Assembly: GCF_004208415.1 (NCBI RefSeq)
Contig: NZ_CP035758.1
Location: 3,100,001 to 3,164,000, forward strand
Direction of reading: 5' to 3'
DNA from: Ktedonosporobacter rubrisoli
Lineage (GTDB): Bacteria > Chloroflexota > Ktedonobacteria > Ktedonobacterales > Ktedonobacteraceae
DNA: 64,000 nucleotides
Shown here one piece after another: positions 26,733 to 35,446 of this stretch; position 1 is the first letter of the stretch, and each line of letters begins with the position of its first letter. The position numbers were made by a program, and so were the translations under genes. The notes beneath the pieces are model-generated. The model did not search any database. It was not told where the DNA came from and saw nothing but the letters and a program-made list of their open reading frames with translations.

Positions 26733-27386
26733 TTAAAGCTCTTCAGGAGGAGCGATGATCGAGTTATGTTTCCTCCATTGGAAGCTTGCCACAACAGCCA
26801 GCAGCAACAAGCAAGCCGCCAGAGTAAGAATAGTAAGCGGAACATTGCCATATTCGAGGCGCAGGCCTGTTAAAGCCAGCCCAAGCTGTGGCGTTGCTAG
26901 AGCGACCAGGCGATAAGCGCTATGGACGCGACCCTGTAACTTGTCAGGAATGCGTGCGGCGCGATAGCTAAACTGAGTGATATCATAGATGGGATCGACA
27001 AGTGACGTTAAAACCGTGACACCGGCCAGTAAGGCCAGATTGGGTATCGTGGCGGGAACCAGGTAAAGCAGCCAGAAGAACATGAAGAGCCAGCAAGTAG
27101 CGATAACAATGGGCCCAACGCCAATGCGACGCTGGATCATTCTGCTCAGCAAGGTACCCGTCAGGTAGCCAATGCTGCCTATAGAAAGAACCAGCCCTAT
27201 AACGGTTGGGGGAGCATGCTGCTGTTTGAGCATAACTATTACAAGCAAAGTGCTGCTGTCAGGGAAAATGAAGTTAATACCTCCTGTCCACAGTAGCAAG
27301 TAATTTCGATTGTGCCAGAGGGAAAGCGCCTGCCAGGTTGCCTGTTTTGTAGCATGATTATCTTGCTTGTTTTGGATAGGTGACAC
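26733..27386 (-). CDS. Internally deleted MFS transporter, probably non-functional
   Basis: Product of 217 residues that begins like a full MFS exporter (LWHNRNYLLLWTGG, first helix) but then jumps to what is normally helix 7 and beyond (INFIFPDSSTLLVIVMLKQQ onward). Only about six helices are left. Family members have about 400 residues, so roughly half, from helix 1 to the central loop, appears to have been lost in frame. Start is GTG with AAGGGA seven bases before it, so the gene may still be translated. The operator-less upstream region and the deletion suggest a decaying gene. Confidence 0.65.
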   Translation of the reverse strand: MSPIQNKQDNHATKQATWQALSLWHNRNYLLLWTGGINFIFPDSSTLLVIVMLKQQHAPPTVIGLVLSIGSIGYLTGTLLSRMIQRRIGVGPIVIATCWLFMFFWLLYLVPATIPNLALLAGVTVLTSLVDPIYDITQFSYRAARIPDKLQGRVHSAYRLVALATPQLGLALTGLRLEYGNVPLTILTLAACLLLLAVVASFQWRKHNSIIAPPEEL

Positions 27387-27540
27387 GTATATATCCCTTC
27401 TTGCCTTAAGTGCATGTGTTTAAGAAGTGAGAAGATTTGCGGGGACATGGTTAGGGGAAGCGGCACTCTTCAAGGAGTGCCGAATTTAATTACTGGCAAG
27501 AAGTTTATGCATAGCCATAGTATAACATACAGGCCAGGGT

Positions 27541-28779
27541 TTATGAGGCCATATGCTTATGAAGGGGTAGAACTATGCCTAGCGTCAGGAGGAGCAGAGC
27601 AGCAAAAGCGACTGGCAGAAAAGCGACGGCTGGAACGTGAGTAATGTCCCAGAGCCAGCCGCCGAGAAAGGGACCAAGAAAAGAGAAGATGTAGCCCATA
27701 GTAAGCATCGTTCCCGTCATTCTGGCGATCTGCTCACCCCGCGCCAGGAGGGCTGGCAGCGCGATCCCCAATGTAAAGACGAGCGTAGCACTTCCTCCCA
27801 AGAACGCCGCCCAGAGCGGTTCCAGAGTTGCAGGAGTCAGGAGCCAGCCAAGAATCGCGATCAGGCAGATCACGCCAGTCACGATGAAAGGAGCCCGTTT
27901 TCCCGCCATGCGGTCAGCAAAAAATGTTGCTGCCAGATTCACCGGAAGTTGAGCCGCATTGAGCACTCCCAGAGCCAGAGGCGTCATCTCGGGAATGTGA
28001 AGCGCCTGATTATAGGAAGCAATCCAGGCGTTCATGCCGAAGTAGGTGAGCTGGGCCCCGCCAATTAATAATCCCAGCACCCAGGCGCTGATGCGAACCG
28101 GCTTGTGTCCTGTGGAGATGGCAGCCCTGGACGAGCTTTCTGCGCTTAAGGCTTGCTCGGGTGAATGGGTAGGTGGAGAAGTAGGAGCGAGCCAGAGCCA
28201 GAGGAAGAGGGCTATGACGACCGGCACTGCCCAGAAGATAAAGCTTGCCGCCCAGGCGTTCTGACCCAGCCAGCCAAGCACGACAGGAATGGTAAGGACC
28301 GCTCCTAATGTCTCTCCTATGACCAGTCCATCCGTAAAGAGCGCTGAAACGAAGCCAATGCGTGTTGGAAACCACTGACGTACCAGCGAAGGAATGGCCG
28401 TTTGTGAGCAAGCGATGCCCAGGCTCAATAGGGCTGTAAAAAAATAAAGCGGGAGAAGGGCGGGCCAGAGGGCGCGTAAAAAGCCTCCCAGAGCCAGCAA
28501 GGCGAGCCCGCAAGCAATCATGAAGCGTCCCCCTAAACGACCGATGAGCAGACCCGCTGGCAAGGCAGCTCCTCCCATGATAAGTGTGGGAAGCGAAGTA
28601 ATCAACCCCGTCTGGGTATATGAGAGCCCGAGATCGTGACGCAACAGAGGGAGAATAGGCGGGACAGCCAGAACAATGGTGCGTAGATTGATGCCGATAA
28701 ATATAATGAGACCCATAACAAGCATCTTACGCCAGGAGCGTGTGCGTACATGGTCATCTCTCTTCTGATAGGTATCCAT
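27541..28779 (-). CDS. MFS transporter, CynX/NimT-like
   Basis: Twelve-helix major facilitator of 412 residues related to the cyanate/2-nitroimidazole exporter group: GINLRTIVLAVPPILPLLRH at the first helix and LPAGLLIGRLGGR in loop 2-3. It probably exports a small organic compound. The ATG at 28779 is preferred because AAGGAG lies five bases upstream; the frame extends 18 codons further without a ribosome site. It stands alone, with AT-rich sequence upstream. Confidence 0.85.
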   Translation of the reverse strand: MDTYQKRDDHVRTRSWRKMLVMGLIIFIGINLRTIVLAVPPILPLLRHDLGLSYTQTGLITSLPTLIMGGAALPAGLLIGRLGGRFMIACGLALLALGGFLRALWPALLPLYFFTALLSLGIACSQTAIPSLVRQWFPTRIGFVSALFTDGLVIGETLGAVLTIPVVLGWLGQNAWAASFIFWAVPVVIALFLWLWLAPTSPPTHSPEQALSAESSSRAAISTGHKPVRISAWVLGLLIGGAQLTYFGMNAWIASYNQALHIPEMTPLALGVLNAAQLPVNLAATFFADRMAGKRAPFIVTGVICLIAILGWLLTPATLEPLWAAFLGGSATLVFTLGIALPALLARGEQIARMTGTMLTMGYIFSFLGPFLGGWLWDITHVPAVAFLPVAFAALLLLTLGIVLPLHKHMAS

Positions 28780-29189
28780 CAACTCTCCTTGAATATGGAC
28801 GCGAAAGAATACGCTGCTGACGTATTTGCGCACAATAATATGCTTCGATCAAGCAGATAGATGGCGATGGCCTTAAACTATGCCAGATTATTCTGGATAG
28901 TACTGAGCGTTTATCCTGCGGATAGAGAAATGAGCATAGATTCTGGTACACAGCTTACTGAATTGGTATTGATAAATATAAATGGGTAAGATGCGCTGCT
29001 GGGAGACCTGAACAGCTAAAGACTGGCATTGAAGCGAGATTGAGGCAGGTAAAGGTTGCACGGCGTATCGCTTATCTATTGACATCTGATGATCCACTTT
29101 CTATATCAAAGGTAGCATGCAACAATCAGGCTTGTCAAGGGAGATTGCTTGGGAGAAGGAGCGAATTGTAAGCAGCTTCCTTAGTCTAT

Positions 29190-29242
29190 GTTATCAACAT
29201 TTTTGATGATACACATCAAAAATGTTTTCTTGACTTGATAAC
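29190..29242. promoter_or_regulatory. Nested palindromes, strong operator candidate
   Basis: The inner repeat is ACATTTTTGATG (29197-29208), ATACA, CATCAAAAATGT (29214-29225), a perfect 12-bp inverted repeat. The outer repeat is GTTATCAA (29190-29197) with TTGATAAC (29235-29242). The right half overlaps the -35 box of the promoter for the luciferase-like gene, which fits a repressor site. The upstream part of this 579-bp gap (28780-29180) shows no gene. Confidence 0.6.
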
Positions 29243-29258
29243 ATGGCGAGCTTACACT
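29230..29258 (+). promoter_or_regulatory. Promoter of the luciferase-like oxidoreductase
   Basis: TTGACT (29230-29235), 17-base spacer, TACACT (29253-29258). It starts transcription about 95 bases before the ATG at 29359 and overlaps the palindromic operator. Confidence 0.55.
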
Positions 29259-29358
29259 AAAGCCCAGAAATATGGAGGTAGGAGCGATATTTCCTATAGC
29301 CATATTTCTATGGAAATCAAGTTTGGTTAGAGAGGCCTATTAGAAAGAGATTTAGAAA

Positions 29359-30351
29359 ATGGAAAATAAAGAAATTGCGTCAACGCAAGGAATAGAGATA
29401 ACAAAGCGTCAAGTGCGTGAACGCGTAGGTTTATATGTCTATGCCTCAAGTACTTTAGCTGCAATAGCCTCTATTGAGCAAGCTGAGGCTGCAGGTGTGC
29501 GCCAGGTTTGGGTGGCTCAGATAACGCCGGACCCAGAGATTTTGACTATCTTGATGGCCGCAGCGGCGCGCACTACGAGCGTGCGAATGGGTACAGCAAT
29601 CGTGCCTACTTATCCACGTCATCCATTGGCGCTGGCCCAGCAAGCCCTCGCCGTGGCCGAACTTGCGCCGGATCGGCTACGTCTGGGAATTGGGCCGAGC
29701 CATCGTAGCAACATCGAAGGAATGTATGGTATCCCGATGAAAAGTCCCCATGGGCACCTGCGCGAATATATAACTGTATTGCGGGCAGCTCTCTGGGAGG
29801 GCAAAGTTGCGCATCAGGGAAACTATTACCGAGTCCAGGCTACATTACCCAATGCGCCACGCGTGCCTATCCTGGTCTCAGCCTTACGTGAAGGCGCATT
29901 TCGGCTGGCGGGAGAGTTAGCTGATGGAGTCATTACCTGGATGTGCCCGGCATCATATTTGCTAGAGAAGGGCTTACCAGCCCTGCAAGAAGGAGCGGCA
30001 AAGAGTGGACGTCCCAGACCTCCGCTCGTAGCGCATGTCATGGTCGCGCTTAATCGAGATCGCGCTGAGGCCAGAGCCGCTCTGCGGGCGCAGTTTGACT
30101 CTGGACGTTTTCATGGAAGGCTCCCATTTTATGCAAATATGTTTGCCGAAGCGGGCTTTCCTGTGGCTTCTGATGGCTCCTGGTCTGATGAGCTTATAGA
30201 TAATCTAGTCATCTCTGGGAACGAAGATGAGGTTACCGTGCGCTTGAGCGAACTGCTAGCCAGAGGGCTGGATGAACTGTTTGTGATGCCTATCCCAGGC
30301 AATGATACCGAGAGCCAGGCCCGGCTTGCGCGGCTGATTGGACAATTATAG
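29359..30351 (+). CDS. Luciferase-like (LLM, F420-type) flavin oxidoreductase
   Basis: Bacterial-luciferase-like TIM-barrel enzyme of 330 residues, probably using F420 or FMN. Landmarks are VRMGTAIVPTYPRHPLALAQ (strand and helix of the family), LRLGIGPSHRSNIEGMYGIP near residue 115, and PILVSALREGAFRLAGELADGVITW. The family oxidises or reduces a wide range of substrates, so the reaction cannot be fixed here. Its promoter carries a large palindromic operator, but no regulator gene is adjacent. Confidence 0.85.
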   Translation: MENKEIASTQGIEITKRQVRERVGLYVYASSTLAAIASIEQAEAAGVRQVWVAQITPDPEILTILMAAAARTTSVRMGTAIVPTYPRHPLALAQQALAVAELAPDRLRLGIGPSHRSNIEGMYGIPMKSPHGHLREYITVLRAALWEGKVAHQGNYYRVQATLPNAPRVPILVSALREGAFRLAGELADGVITWMCPASYLLEKGLPALQEGAAKSGRPRPPLVAHVMVALNRDRAEARAALRAQFDSGRFHGRLPFYANMFAEAGFPVASDGSWSDELIDNLVISGNEDEVTVRLSELLARGLDELFVMPIPGNDTESQARLARLIGQL

Positions 30352-30392
30352 CCATAGCAGCCGCTTGACCCATCAATAAGTAGTAGATGTGG

Positions 30393-31106
30393 CTAATCTT
30401 CGATAGCTATACGTATACGCTTATTGATGCGCCCTTTGCTTTCGTGCCCTACAACACGAATGTGGCCGACTTCGCAAGTCCTGGCGACATGCGTACCGCC
30501 ATCGGCCTGCAGGTCCAGGCCAACGATCTCGGCCACACGCACTTGCTCGATATCAGGAGGCAATAGATTGATCTTTGTACGGATCAGATCCGGGATCGTA
30601 AAGGCTTCGGCACGCGGTAGAAAGCGAATGCACACTTCCCGATTGGCAGTTATCTCGGCGTTTACGCGTTGTTCTATCTCGGTGACAAAATCGAGCGTCA
30701 TGCGCTCAAGCTCAAAATCCTGACGACCTTTAAGTGGGTCCATAGAGCTGCTCGTAACATGAGCCCCATAGTCACGCCAGATAACCCCACAGAGAATGTG
30801 TAGGGCAGTATGTGTGCGCATCAAGGCGTAGCGGCGGTCCCAATCAAGCTGACCGTGGACACGTGCTTCCACTTCTGGCATAGCGCCTTCCAGCCTATGC
30901 CAGATTTCTGCGCCGTGACGACGGACATCGATTACCCCGGCCTGGTTGGTGGCCCAGGATAGCGTGCCGTGGTCCGCGGGTTGACCGCCGCTTTGGGCAT
31001 AAAAGACGGTCTGATCAAGGATGGCCCAATTTTCCTCAACGCGCAACACAGTGGCGTCCATTTCACGAAGATAACTGTCAGCGTGATAGAGTTGATAAGC
31101 ATCCAT
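30393..31106 (-). CDS. AlaX-like alanyl-tRNA editing protein
   Basis: Free-standing editing hydrolase of about 237 residues that removes wrongly attached Ser or Gly from tRNA-Ala. It shows FYAQSGGQPADHG near the N-terminus and the zinc ligand pair H-x-x-x-H in HTALH. In the usual C-G-G-T-H-V motif the first residue is Asp here (ADGGTHVARTC), so one zinc ligand is changed. The ATG at 31106 follows AGGAG and lies inside the end of the sigma/methyltransferase gene, so the two are probably translationally coupled. Confidence 0.8.
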   Translation of the reverse strand: MDAYQLYHADSYLREMDATVLRVEENWAILDQTVFYAQSGGQPADHGTLSWATNQAGVIDVRRHGAEIWHRLEGAMPEVEARVHGQLDWDRRYALMRTHTALHILCGVIWRDYGAHVTSSSMDPLKGRQDFELERMTLDFVTEIEQRVNAEITANREVCIRFLPRAEAFTIPDLIRTKINLLPPDIEQVRVAEIVGLDLQADGGTHVARTCEVGHIRVVGHESKGRINKRIRIAIED

Positions 31107-32400
31107 GAGCACATATCTCCTGTTCTTCAATTCGTTGATTTCTTTTTCCTCTCTCACTTATCTTTCCAATGAGGAGGAAATTGGCGAAGCTAGCATCGGT
31201 GCCAATCGAGAGGCCCGAATGGGAAATGCCCGCATCCTCTACCAGTAGCGTCTTTATCTGTAGCGCTGAGAGATGCTTGCGCAACTTCTTTAGATGAGTG
31301 CCGTAATGGAGATCGCCAAAGGCTTCAGGTGTCCAGTGATGCTTGTGAGCGTGGGCATCGACAATAACAAGGTAGCCGTTGGGGCGAATAACGCGATGCA
31401 ACTCGCTTAAGACTGTGCGCGGGCTGACCACATGGTGCAGAAGCATATGGCACATGGCTACATCTACCGAATTTGTGGCAAGAGGTAATTGCTCGGCCAG
31501 GCCTTGATGTAGGGAGACATGTTGGTAGTCAGCCTGAGCCATTTTTACTCCTGCCTGGGCGAGCATGGCAGAGGAGCAGTCCACGCCAATTACATGGCCG
31601 ACATGGGGAGCGATCATGCTGGCAAGATAACCGGTGCCGGTACCAGCATCGAGGACAGTCATCGAGCGATTCCAGGGTAATAGCCTGGTAAGCCGTTCTT
31701 GCAGATCAGCTTCGTAGGCACTTGCTACATAGTTATCCCAGGTAGGGGCGATCTGCTCAAAGTAATCATGCACATGTGCTTCAAGCTGGTGCAATTGCTC
31801 TTCAGGAGCCGCAGTTACGTTGAATTGAAGCAGAGCATCCAGATGCCCGAAGATCTCTTCGTCGCTATGCAGAATGTCCCTAAAACGTAGGCGCTGATAT
31901 TCCTTTTGTAAAAGCTTGCGTGCCCGCCATAGCTCCGTGGAAAGTACTGAATCCGTCGTCCCTGTTTGCAGCGAAATCTCCTGGAGAGGCAAACGTTCAA
32001 TCTCGCGCCAGAAGAGCAGAAGCCGATATTTCTCTGGAATAGCATTGAAAGCCTCTATGATAATTTGCAGCATATCTTCGCGCTCAAGCAGGGTCTTAAA
32101 CGTACGGGAATCTGTCGCTAGCATGGCCGTCTCCTGATCTGACAAAGCAAGCTGCCTTGTCGCTACTATCTGGCGATGGCGATAGGTATCGATAAGCAGA
32201 TTTTTTGCCACGCGCATAAGCCAGCCCTGGGGATGGCTGAGCTGTTTGCCAGAAGCGAGCGTAATCAAGAGGCGTAAAAATACCTCGTGGCAGAGATCCC
32301 AGGCAAGCTCTCGATCTGTCAGATGATCCGCGAAGAAGCGCACGATATCTTTGTGATAGTGATTATAGAGTTCTTCAGCAGAGCTCGTCAGGTGATGCAT
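31078..32400 (-). CDS. ECF sigma factor fused to a SAM-dependent methyltransferase
   Basis: Fusion of 440 residues. Residues 1-175 are an ECF sigma factor: region 2 (FLRLLITLASGKQLSHPQGW, VAKNLLIDTYRHRQ) and region 4 (IPEKYRLLLFWREIERLPLQ, then SVLSTELWRARKLL). Residues about 225-410 are a class I methyltransferase with motif I VLDAGTGTGYLA, followed by VIGVDCSSAML and the MCHMLLHHV motif. Such a fusion is unusual; it could link transcription to a methylation reaction, or sense SAM. No anti-sigma gene is adjacent. The gene overlaps the AlaX-like start by 29 bases. Confidence 0.85.
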   Translation of the reverse strand: MHHLTSSAEELYNHYHKDIVRFFADHLTDRELAWDLCHEVFLRLLITLASGKQLSHPQGWLMRVAKNLLIDTYRHRQIVATRQLALSDQETAMLATDSRTFKTLLEREDMLQIIIEAFNAIPEKYRLLLFWREIERLPLQEISLQTGTTDSVLSTELWRARKLLQKEYQRLRFRDILHSDEEIFGHLDALLQFNVTAAPEEQLHQLEAHVHDYFEQIAPTWDNYVASAYEADLQERLTRLLPWNRSMTVLDAGTGTGYLASMIAPHVGHVIGVDCSSAMLAQAGVKMAQADYQHVSLHQGLAEQLPLATNSVDVAMCHMLLHHVVSPRTVLSELHRVIRPNGYLVIVDAHAHKHHWTPEAFGDLHYGTHLKKLRKHLSALQIKTLLVEDAGISHSGLSIGTDASFANFLLIGKISERGKRNQRIEEQEICAHGCLSTLSR

Positions 32401-32502
32401 CTTTCAAAAGTCCCTTTCCTGCACTTTATTTTCTTATGACGTTCCGTTCTGCCAAATCTCAACATCAAATGTCCAAAAGAAGGTGCTTGCTCAGGAGATG
32501 AC

Positions 32503-33132
32503 TCACAAATGCCTTTTCTGCAAAATGCCATCAAGTAGCATTAGTTCAAGTTGACGAAGAAAAGCAGCGTCTAGCGGAGCGTCTAGCACGAGCAAACGCA
32601 CATAAAGTGCTCCTATGAGGGCGGTCATAATGACGTTCGGGTCGGTTTCGGGAGCAACCTCTCCACGTTCAATCGCTCGTTGAATAAGCAAACCTGTGTG
32701 GCTGAAGCGAGACATCCAGTATTCCTGGCGTACCTGAGACTCTGTACGGTTCATGGTTGCGAACATCGAACGCGTGAAGAGCTGACCCTCAGTTGATTGC
32801 AGGAAACTAGCGCTATCTTGCAAGAATATCTGTATGTCTGAGCGCAAGCTACCCGTATCAGGAAGCTGAATAGTTTCGTCCATATGAGCCAGAGCAGTGG
32901 CAACAACAAGCTCTTCTCGGCTGCGCCAGTGACGATAAATTGTGGATTCAGGTATGCCAATCGTGGCCGCGATCTCAGCCACATTAAGTCCCTCCAGGCC
33001 ACGCTCGCGGAGCATGCTCATGGTTGCTTGCAAAACAGCAGTTCTGATCCGGGTACTGCGTCCGCCCGGTCGGCGCCTTGCCCCATCCCTATGATTCGTC
33101 TCAGTAGATGATTCCCGGTAAGCACTTTCCAT
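32503..33132 (-). CDS. TetR/AcrR-family regulator
   Basis: TetR-family repressor of 209 residues. An N-terminal arginine-rich tail (GARRRPGGRSTRIRTAV) precedes the helix-turn-helix LNVAEIAATIGIPESTIYRHW, and a C-terminal ligand domain follows. The ATG at 33132 is preferred: GGAAG is eight bases upstream, and the longer frame would run into an operator. It is divergent from a luciferase-like gene across two identical 15-bp palindromes, so it almost certainly represses both. Confidence 0.9.
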   Translation of the reverse strand: MESAYRESSTETNHRDGARRRPGGRSTRIRTAVLQATMSMLRERGLEGLNVAEIAATIGIPESTIYRHWRSREELVVATALAHMDETIQLPDTGSLRSDIQIFLQDSASFLQSTEGQLFTRSMFATMNRTESQVRQEYWMSRFSHTGLLIQRAIERGEVAPETDPNVIMTALIGALYVRLLVLDAPLDAAFLRQLELMLLDGILQKRHL

Positions 33133-33176
33133 TATATCTACTTCCTTTCGCTTTTTTCTATTTCTCTGGATTTTAA

Positions 33177-33247
33177 TGCAAGCCACTTGCATTAGCAAGA
33201 GCTATATGATAGACTCTCTTCGCCCTAATTATTGCAAGTCACTTGCA
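33177..33247. promoter_or_regulatory. Two copies of TGCAAG(T/C)CACTTGCA, TetR operators
   Basis: TGCAAGCCACTTGCA (33177-33191) and TGCAAGTCACTTGCA (33233-33247) are near-perfect palindromes with a single central base. Both are followed by TTAG and lie 56 bp apart between the divergent TetR and luciferase-like genes. The pair is a clear operator arrangement for autoregulation and control of the oxidoreductase. Confidence 0.75.
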
Positions 33248-33303
33248 TTAGTGAAAGCTAAAGTGGCGTATGTAGTTGTAAAAGAGAAGAGGGAGTAGCA
33301 TAT

Positions 33304-34235
33304 ATGAAATTAGGTTTCGCGTTTTCGAGTTTTAGCTGGTCACAAGATCAGGGATTGCTAGGAGATACCTTTCGGCTTATTGTTGAACGTGTCGAGAGGG
33401 CTGGCTTCTTTAGCCTCTGGATTCCTGATCATTTCTTTCAGATCGACCCGACAGCAGATCCTCAGCGGAATGAAATGTTGGAGGGATGGAGTGCCCTGGC
33501 TTTTGCCGCAGGTTGTACCAATCGAGTCAAACTGGGGACATTAGTTACCGGCGTTACGCATCGCCACCCGGGAGTTTTGCTTAAGGCAGCTACAACGCTT
33601 GATGTGCTCTCGCATGGCCGTACTTACTTTGGCATTGGAGCCGCCTGGAGCGAGGCTGAGCACCGAGGCCTGGGCATTCCTTTTCCTGGGCAGAAGGAGC
33701 GCTTTGAGCGTCTTGAAGAAACTCTGCAAATTGCTCAGCATATGTGGTCAGGCAAGACCGAGCCCTTTCAGGGAAAATATTACCACCTGGAGCATCCGCT
33801 GAATTCGCCGCAGGCTGTGCAGCAGCCACACCCTCCGATTCTGGTTGGAGGCAGTGGCGAACAGAAGACTTTGCGCCTCGTCGCTCAGTATGCCGATGCC
33901 TGTAACTTCCTTAGCACATTTGGAACCCGCGAGCATCGACTCCATAAGCTCGCCGTGTTACGCGAGCACTGTGAAAGGCTCAAGCGGCCTTATGAGCAGA
34001 TTGAGAAGACAGTTACCACCGTTTTACATATCACGCGTATGGGCGCGCGGGAACGCTGAGCCCCCAGGCTGCCATCGATAAATTAGCAGGCTTTGCCGAG
34101 GAGGGCTTTGAGCACGTTATTTTTATCATGCCTAACAGCGCCGACCTCGAACCTTTTGATGTGCTGACGACTTCTATTATTCCGGCGGTTGAGAGAATCC
34201 CGGTTGGAGGCCATGCTCTAAACAGCTATTTATGA
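33304..34235 (+). pseudogene. Luciferase-like (F420-type) oxidoreductase with frameshift
   Basis: The first 251 codons (33304-34059) code a normal LLM enzyme: FSSFSWSQDQGLLGDTF, DVLSHGRTYFGIGAAWSEAE, PILVGGSGEQKTLRLVAQ. The frame then stops at TGA 34057-34059. The missing C-terminus continues in another frame (LSPQAAIDKLAGFAEEGFEH, then HVIFIMPNSADLEPFDVL) to TGA at 34233-34235. A small insertion or deletion near 34040-34055 explains this. It may be a real mutation or a sequencing error. The TetR operators upstream show it was, or is, regulated. Confidence 0.8.
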
Positions 34236-34365
34236 GATAGCAGCTTGTTCCAACCAGGGACAAGGGAAAGGATCTTGCTGCATCTTCTATCCTGTTTTGC
34301 ACTTGATTGGAAGGGATCGCAGAAGGTACTCGCTGGCCAGAGATTTTCGTAATGAGAGATAGCGG

Positions 34366-34408
34366 ATTCTGTCGCGTTGCAAGCCTATAATTTGCAACGC
34401 GACAGAAT
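34366..34408. repeat. Perfect 17-bp inverted repeat
   Basis: ATTCTGTCGCGTTGCAA (34366-34382) and TTGCAACGCGACAGAAT (34392-34408) enclose a 9-base loop GCCTATAAT. It is placed between the frameshifted oxidoreductase and the convergent DUF1330 gene. There is no T-run. It could be a terminator stem, or a footprint of a small inverted-repeat element. Confidence 0.6.
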
Positions 34409-34467
34409 AGCGAGATTTCTTATAGCCAGATTATTGGGTGAGGACAGATCATCGTATAGCGGGGAAG

Positions 34468-34758
34468 CTAAGCTCCCTGTACGATTACTGCTCGACCACT
34501 GGAGGCCTGGAAGCGAATCTTACGGAGCTCGCTATACTCAGGGGAGTTGTACCAGCGCTTGAATTGCTCTACATCATCGAATTCAACCACGACAAGGCGC
34601 CGTGACTGCCAGTCACCCTCGATGGTCTCATATGCACCTCCGCGCACTATGAATTTTCCACCATAGCGTTCGATGGTTGCCGGGACATCCTTGCTGTATT
34701 CGGCATAAGATTGTGGATCTGTTATCTCTTGAATATCGACGATGAAATAAGCTGCCAT
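34468..34758 (-). CDS. DUF1330 family protein
   Basis: Small protein of 96 residues with the ferredoxin-like alpha/beta-barrel fold of DUF1330: it starts MAAYFIVDIQEITDPQSYAE, has GGKFIVRGG in the middle and the RLVVVEFDDVEQFKRWYNSP segment. No function is established for the family. The ATG at 34758 was taken because the family sequence begins exactly there; an AAGG stands close upstream. It is transcribed alone. Confidence 0.85.
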   Translation of the reverse strand: MAAYFIVDIQEITDPQSYAEYSKDVPATIERYGGKFIVRGGAYETIEGDWQSRRLVVVEFDDVEQFKRWYNSPEYSELRKIRFQASSGRAVIVQGA

Positions 34759-35446
34759 AGCCTTATTATCCTTTCTTTCAATCAGATGTTGTGGATCGGA
34801 AAGCAATTAATGTTCGGTAGTAGCAAGCAAGACCTGCCTGTTCTCTTGTTGGGCCATTGACGATGCGGGCTCGGCTGGCAAGCCTGCGACCTGGAATGCC
34901 TCTATCCCTTGCTTGCCGGCCAGGGCTTATAGTGTGCACCGGGTTGTAGATGTGTGCTGGCGCACTGACGACGGAAACCGCGGGATATTGGCCGCCAGAG
35001 CAGGCAAACAAGCTGCCAGCCTTGACGATACGATCCAAGGATAGTATACCCCGCTGCTCAAGTTACTGGCCCGGAGCTCAGCAATAGATGATTTTTGGCG
35101 CCCAAGAAGAACCGAATTAAATAACACTGATTTATTAGACGTACTGGCCTGGCTTATCTCAACCTGGAAACTACAAAAAGTTGTTGCTAGCCTTACACTT
35201 TTTTCCATCTTTACTTCTTGCTTGATGAAGAAATTTCTAGAGATCTCGCTAAGCTTTATTTGCAAGCTTGCTTTGCTATCAACACAGTTTACATGAACAC
35301 GACATTCCTTGCACTGAAACAAACGTTCTGGGATCGTATTGCGCTCTGATCCTGGCTCTCCTAGCATCTCTCGTAAGTGTTATGGCACTCTAGCAGGTTA
35401 TGTGGCAAAAGAACGTACCATATGACCCGCCAACCTGCTATATCCG
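34759..35446. other. Stretch without a supported gene
   Basis: This 688-bp stretch holds only overlapping reading frames with no ribosome site, family resemblance or sensible composition. It may be degraded coding sequence or simply intergenic. Confidence 0.4.

Noticed and set aside
34927..35367. Minus-strand reading frame of 146 codons
   Set aside because: No ribosome site, no family resemblance and odd composition; probably chance.
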